Assembly (NCBI GenBank): GCA_945867755.1
Contig: CAMBJN010000069.1
Coordinates: 1 to 7,189, forward strand
Direction of reading: 5' to 3'
DNA: 7,189 bases
Source: Polynucleobacter meluiroseus
Lineage (GTDB): Bacteria; Pseudomonadota; Gammaproteobacteria; Burkholderiales; Burkholderiaceae
The first letter of the stretch is position 1; each line of letters begins with the position of its first letter. Below, in pieces: positions 4,615 to 7,189 of the stretch. Under the pieces are notes generated by a model. The model was given only the letters and a program-made list of their open reading frames with translations, searched no databases and was not told the origin of the DNA. The position numbers and the translations under genes are program-made.

Positions 4615-6894
4615 GTGGCGCCAAACCCAGATGCCCAAGGCATCCTAGCCGCCATCCTAGAGCAGTCAAGCCGACATTTATTCGGGCCCACATCCCAGCC
4701 GGCCCACCCCCCAAAGCCACAAGTTGTTTCTCTTGCTGGCCTCATTGAAAAAATCTCTCATTTAAAGCCTGATGAAATTGCTTTGGTCAAAAAAGCATTT
4801 CAATATGCTGATTCAGCTCATCTAGGCCAATATCGCCAAAGCGGCGAACCATATATCACCCACCCTTTAGCTGTTGCTGAGCTTTGCGCCAGTTGGCGCT
4901 TGGATGCGCCATCGATCATGGCTGCTTTGTTGCATGATGTGATTGAAGACACTGGCAGCACTCGCCAAGAGTTGGTAGAGATCTTTGGTGGCAAAGTGGC
5001 TGAATTGGTGGAAGGCCTCACTAAATTAGACAAACTAGAGTTTCAAAGTCAGGCAGAGGCTCAGGCTGAGAGTTTTAGAAAAATGTTCATGGCCATGGCC
5101 AGAGACGTGCGAGTGATTTTGGTGAAGTTGGCAGATCGCTTGCACAATATGCGCACGCTTGATGCAACCACTTTGGTCAAGCGCAAAAGAGTTGCTCTTG
5201 AAACCTCAGAAATTTATTCACCCATTGCTCACCGCCTTGGTTTGAATTTGGTTTACAGAGAATTACAAGATTTAAGCTTTAGACACGCATCACCATTCAG
5301 ATACGCTACTTTGGATAAGGCAATTAAAAAAGCCAGAGGTAATCGCAAAGAAATGGTGGCCAAGATCTTGGACGCCGCGCGCATGACTTTAAGTAAATCA
5401 GGTCTTGAGGCTGATTTGCGGGGCAGAGAAAAAACTTTGTACAGCATCTACCTCAAGATGCGCCAAAAGCATTTGAGCTTTTCTCAGGTCTTGGATGTTT
5501 ACGCTTTCCGTGTGACCGTCAAATCCATTGATGAGTGCTATCGCGCTTTGGGTGTGTTGCATGCCTTGTATAAGCCGATGCCTGGTAAATTCAAGGATTA
5601 CATCGCGATTCCTAAGCTCAATGGCTATCAATCGCTGCACACCACCTTGGTAGGTCCTTTTGGCATGCCTGTGGAATTTCAGATTCGTACCCAAGACATG
5701 CACCGCGTAGCAGAAGAGGGCGTTGCTGCACATTGGGCATACAAAGATGGTGATGACCATCTCACTGAAATGCAAACCAGAGCCCATCAATGGTTGCAAT
5801 CATTGGTTGATATCCAAGACAACAGTGGCGACTCTCAAGAATTTCTTGAGCACGTCAAAATTGATTTATTCCCAGACGCGGTTTACGTGTTCACTCCCAA
5901 AGGGCAAATCAGGGCATTGCCAAGAGGCGCCACAGCTTTGGATTTTGCTTATGCTGTCCACAGTGACTTGGGTAATGAATGCGTGGGCGCCAAAGTCAAC
6001 GGTGTTCAGTTGCCATTGAGAACAGAGCTAAAGAACGGCGACATCATTGAAATCAGCTCGACGCCGAATTCACAACCAAATCCTGTTTGGCTCACATTTA
6101 TTAAAACTGGCAAAGCTCGTGCAGCCATCCGTCATTACCTCAAAACCAGACGTTATTCAGAGGCTATTCAATTGGGTGAGCGCTTGCTGTCTCAGGCTTT
6201 GCGTCAGCAGGGTGGTGATGCCGCTTTGGTCACTGATGATATTTGGGAAAAGCTTTTGCACTGGACGGGCAGCAAAGGTCGCGAAGAATTGTGCGCTGAC
6301 ATTGCCATGGGTCATCGCGTTCCTGCGGTGATGGCAAAAAGAGTTGAAATGCTCATTCGAGAGAGCAAGGGTCATTCTGAACAAATGCGTTTGGACACGG
6401 CTGAGTGGGAGACCTCAAGCAATGAAATTCCTGAGCACAAGCAAGCCATCATGATTGACGGCAATGCTGGAGAGTCAGTGTCTTTCCCTGCCTGCTGCCA
6501 TGCAATTCCTGGCGACAATATCATGGGCTACCTTGGTAAAGGCGAGGGACTGCAGATTCACACCCATGAATGTCGTCAGGGTCAAAGACTGCATCACCGC
6601 GATCCAGATCATTGGGTTGACGTTGTTTGGTCAGAAGACATTCAGAGAAGCTTTGATGTGGTGATTCGTGTGGATGTCAAAAATGCCAAAGGTGTTTTGG
6701 CGCGCATTGCTGGCACATTGACCTCGGCTGATGCCAATATTGCTCACGTGGCGATGGATGATCGATTCAGTGAATCTGCCGTGGGTATTCGCTTTGTGAT
6801 TCAAGTGGAAAGCCGTTATCACTTGGCCAAAGTGATGCGTCGCTTAAGACAAAATCAAGACGTATTAAAAATCACCCGAGTTTTTGGTAGGTAA
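4615..6894 (+). CDS. spoT: Bifunctional (p)ppGpp synthetase/hydrolase, SpoT/Rel type
   Basis: This 759-residue long-form RelA/SpoT homologue makes (p)ppGpp from ATP plus GDP/GTP and hydrolyses it at a separate site. After a Pro-rich, poorly conserved N-terminus (about 1-40), the HD hydrolase domain carries H83, HDVIED (107-112) and LADRLHNMRTLD (172-183). An intact HDxxED argues for SpoT or Rel and against a hydrolase-dead RelA. The synthetase domain has GREKTLYSIYLKM (270-282), VYAFRV (295-300), KFKDYIA (325-331), NGYQSLHTT (336-344) and VEFQIRT (353-359). KFKD replaces the usual RxKD of bifunctional enzymes and is unlike the acidic ExDD of RelA. TGS covers about 415-480, a zinc-finger-like region has CCHAIPGD (627-634) with H649 and C653, and ACT covers about 677-757. 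The start is GTG. Its 3' end overlaps convergent greB by 23 bases. Confidence 0.96.
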   Translation: MAPNPDAQGILAAILEQSSRHLFGPTSQPAHPPKPQVVSLAGLIEKISHLKPDEIALVKKAFQYADSAHLGQYRQSGEPYITHPLAVAELCASWRLDAPSIMAALLHDVIEDTGSTRQELVEIFGGKVAELVEGLTKLDKLEFQSQAEAQAESFRKMFMAMARDVRVILVKLADRLHNMRTLDATTLVKRKRVALETSEIYSPIAHRLGLNLVYRELQDLSFRHASPFRYATLDKAIKKARGNRKEMVAKILDAARMTLSKSGLEADLRGREKTLYSIYLKMRQKHLSFSQVLDVYAFRVTVKSIDECYRALGVLHALYKPMPGKFKDYIAIPKLNGYQSLHTTLVGPFGMPVEFQIRTQDMHRVAEEGVAAHWAYKDGDDHLTEMQTRAHQWLQSLVDIQDNSGDSQEFLEHVKIDLFPDAVYVFTPKGQIRALPRGATALDFAYAVHSDLGNECVGAKVNGVQLPLRTELKNGDIIEISSTPNSQPNPVWLTFIKTGKARAAIRHYLKTRRYSEAIQLGERLLSQALRQQGGDAALVTDDIWEKLLHWTGSKGREELCADIAMGHRVPAVMAKRVEMLIRESKGHSEQMRLDTAEWETSSNEIPEHKQAIMIDGNAGESVSFPACCHAIPGDNIMGYLGKGEGLQIHTHECRQGQRLHHRDPDHWVDVVWSEDIQRSFDVVIRVDVKNAKGVLARIAGTLTSADANIAHVAMDDRFSESAVGIRFVIQVESRYHLAKVMRRLRQNQDVLKITRVFGR

Positions 6895-7189
6895 CTTTTA
6901 AGATATCAAGTTCTCTCAAACCTTCGGGGGTTTGTAATTGGATGGCGTCACCTTCTCTTGCTTTGATGAATGCTTTGGCAATCGGTGAGATCCAGCTGAC
7001 ATGATTTTTTTCCATATCAACCTCATCAACACCCACAATTGCAATGGTGGTCTCCTGACCAGTCTCATCTGCATAAGAGACCGTTGCCCCAAAAAATATT
7101 TGATCAGTTTTATCTCGCGCTTCAGGGTCAACCACCAAGACATCTTCTAAGCGCTTGGTCAGAAAATAAATGCGTCGATCGATTTCACG
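6872..7189 (-). CDS. greB: GreB transcript-cleavage factor, C-terminal part (5' end off the window)
   Basis: The frame enters from the right edge and ends at TGA (complement of 6872-6874), giving 105 residues. The visible part begins REIDRRIYFLTKRLED, matching the end of the Gre coiled-coil domain in its GreB form, followed by VVDPEA. The FKBP-like C-terminal domain then shows FFGATVSYAD, the VGVDEVD segment, SWISPIAKAF and the final strand LDILKVTYQKLG. GreB binds RNA polymerase and inserts its coiled coil in the secondary channel, stimulating cleavage of backtracked RNA. The acidic tip residues of the coiled coil lie beyond the window. Frame continuity through 7139-7189 shows that a TTG at 7136-7138 is internal and not the start. 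The 3' end overlaps spoT by 23 bases. GreB is preferred over GreA from the REIDRR...FLTKRLE segment. Confidence 0.93.
   Translation of the reverse strand, partial: REIDRRIYFLTKRLEDVLVVDPEARDKTDQIFFGATVSYADETGQETTIAIVGVDEVDMEKNHVSWISPIAKAFIKAREGDAIQLQTPEGLRELDILKVTYQKLG
6917..6934 (+). terminator. Possible spoT terminator hairpin inside greB
   Basis: CAAACC (6917-6922) pairs perfectly with GGTTTG (6929-6934) around TTCGGG. A U-G closing pair could reduce the loop to TCGG. It begins 22 bases after the spoT stop, where a terminator is expected, since no intergenic space exists between spoT and greB. The bases after it on the + strand are TAATTGG, so the T-run is weak. It lies in greB codons for TPEGL, so the palindrome could also be coincidental. 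Confidence 0.35.

Noticed and set aside
5398..5799. A 133-codon open frame on the minus strand inside spoT.
   Set aside because: It lies opposite the conserved synthetase domain, shows no recognisable protein features and has no ribosome-binding site. It is a shadow of the spoT codon pattern.
6893..6912. AACTT/AAGTT inverted repeat just after the spoT stop as a terminator.
   Set aside because: The stem is only 5 bp with one G-C pair and a 10-base loop, too weak to propose.
6872..7138. A short complete gene starting at TTG 7136-7138 (88 residues) as an independent small protein.
   Set aside because: The same frame continues to the window edge with a GreB-like coiled-coil sequence (REIDRRIYFLTKRLED), so the TTG is an internal Leu codon of greB.
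1..7189. A hidden novel system (defence, toxin-antitoxin, mobile element, CRISPR or small RNA cluster).
   Set aside because: Every stretch over 100 bases is accounted for by a conserved housekeeping gene. No terminal inverted repeats, array-like spaced repeats, integrase fragments or abrupt composition shifts were seen.

Overview
The window is a compact piece of bacterial chromosome made of housekeeping genes. Gene order (hemW-rdgB-rph facing left, yicC-gmk-rpoZ-spoT facing right, greB converging on spoT), protein sequences and a moderate GC content (estimated by eye in the mid to upper 40s percent) suggest a betaproteobacterium of the order Burkholderiales. A low-GC freshwater genus such as Polynucleobacter is the best guess. 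That placement is inference from gene content and remembered family sequences, since no search was possible.

Layout. Bases 2-106 (+) encode the last 34 residues of a class I/II PLP-dependent aminotransferase whose body lies to the left. An 80-base convergent gap follows. A leftward block then reads rph, rdgB, hemW (2723 down to 187). It is tightly packed: the rph stop and rdgB start share one base (TAATG), and rdgB and hemW are 9 bases apart. A 22-base divergent gap (2724-2745) separates this block from the rightward genes yicC (2746-3666), gmk (3688-4332), rpoZ (4400-4603) and spoT (4615-6894, GTG start). The last gene, greB, runs leftward from beyond the right edge, and its 3' end overlaps the 3' end of spoT by 23 bases. 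Apart from the roughly 60-80 base gaps at 107-186 and 4333-4399, almost every base is coding.

Function. The left block handles RNA 3'-end trimming (Rph), cleansing of ITP/XTP from the nucleotide pool (RdgB) and heme trafficking (HemW). The right block centres on guanine nucleotides and RNA polymerase. Gmk makes GDP from GMP. SpoT makes and degrades (p)ppGpp and keeps an intact HD hydrolase motif. RpoZ is the RNA polymerase omega subunit, which in E. coli forms part of a ppGpp-binding site. GreB is a transcript-cleavage factor that acts in the polymerase secondary channel. YicC is an RNase-related protein.

I found no mobile element, CRISPR array, RNA gene, toxin-antitoxin or defence gene, and no plausible undescribed system. 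The points worth a second look are small-scale: the spoT/greB overlap with a hairpin inside greB that could end spoT transcription, a 10-bp perfect inverted repeat over the gmk stop codon, a very short divergent promoter region where yicC mRNA might start at its own AUG, a KFKD variant of the RXKD motif in SpoT, and a tandem 12-bp duplication at the gmk 3' end.
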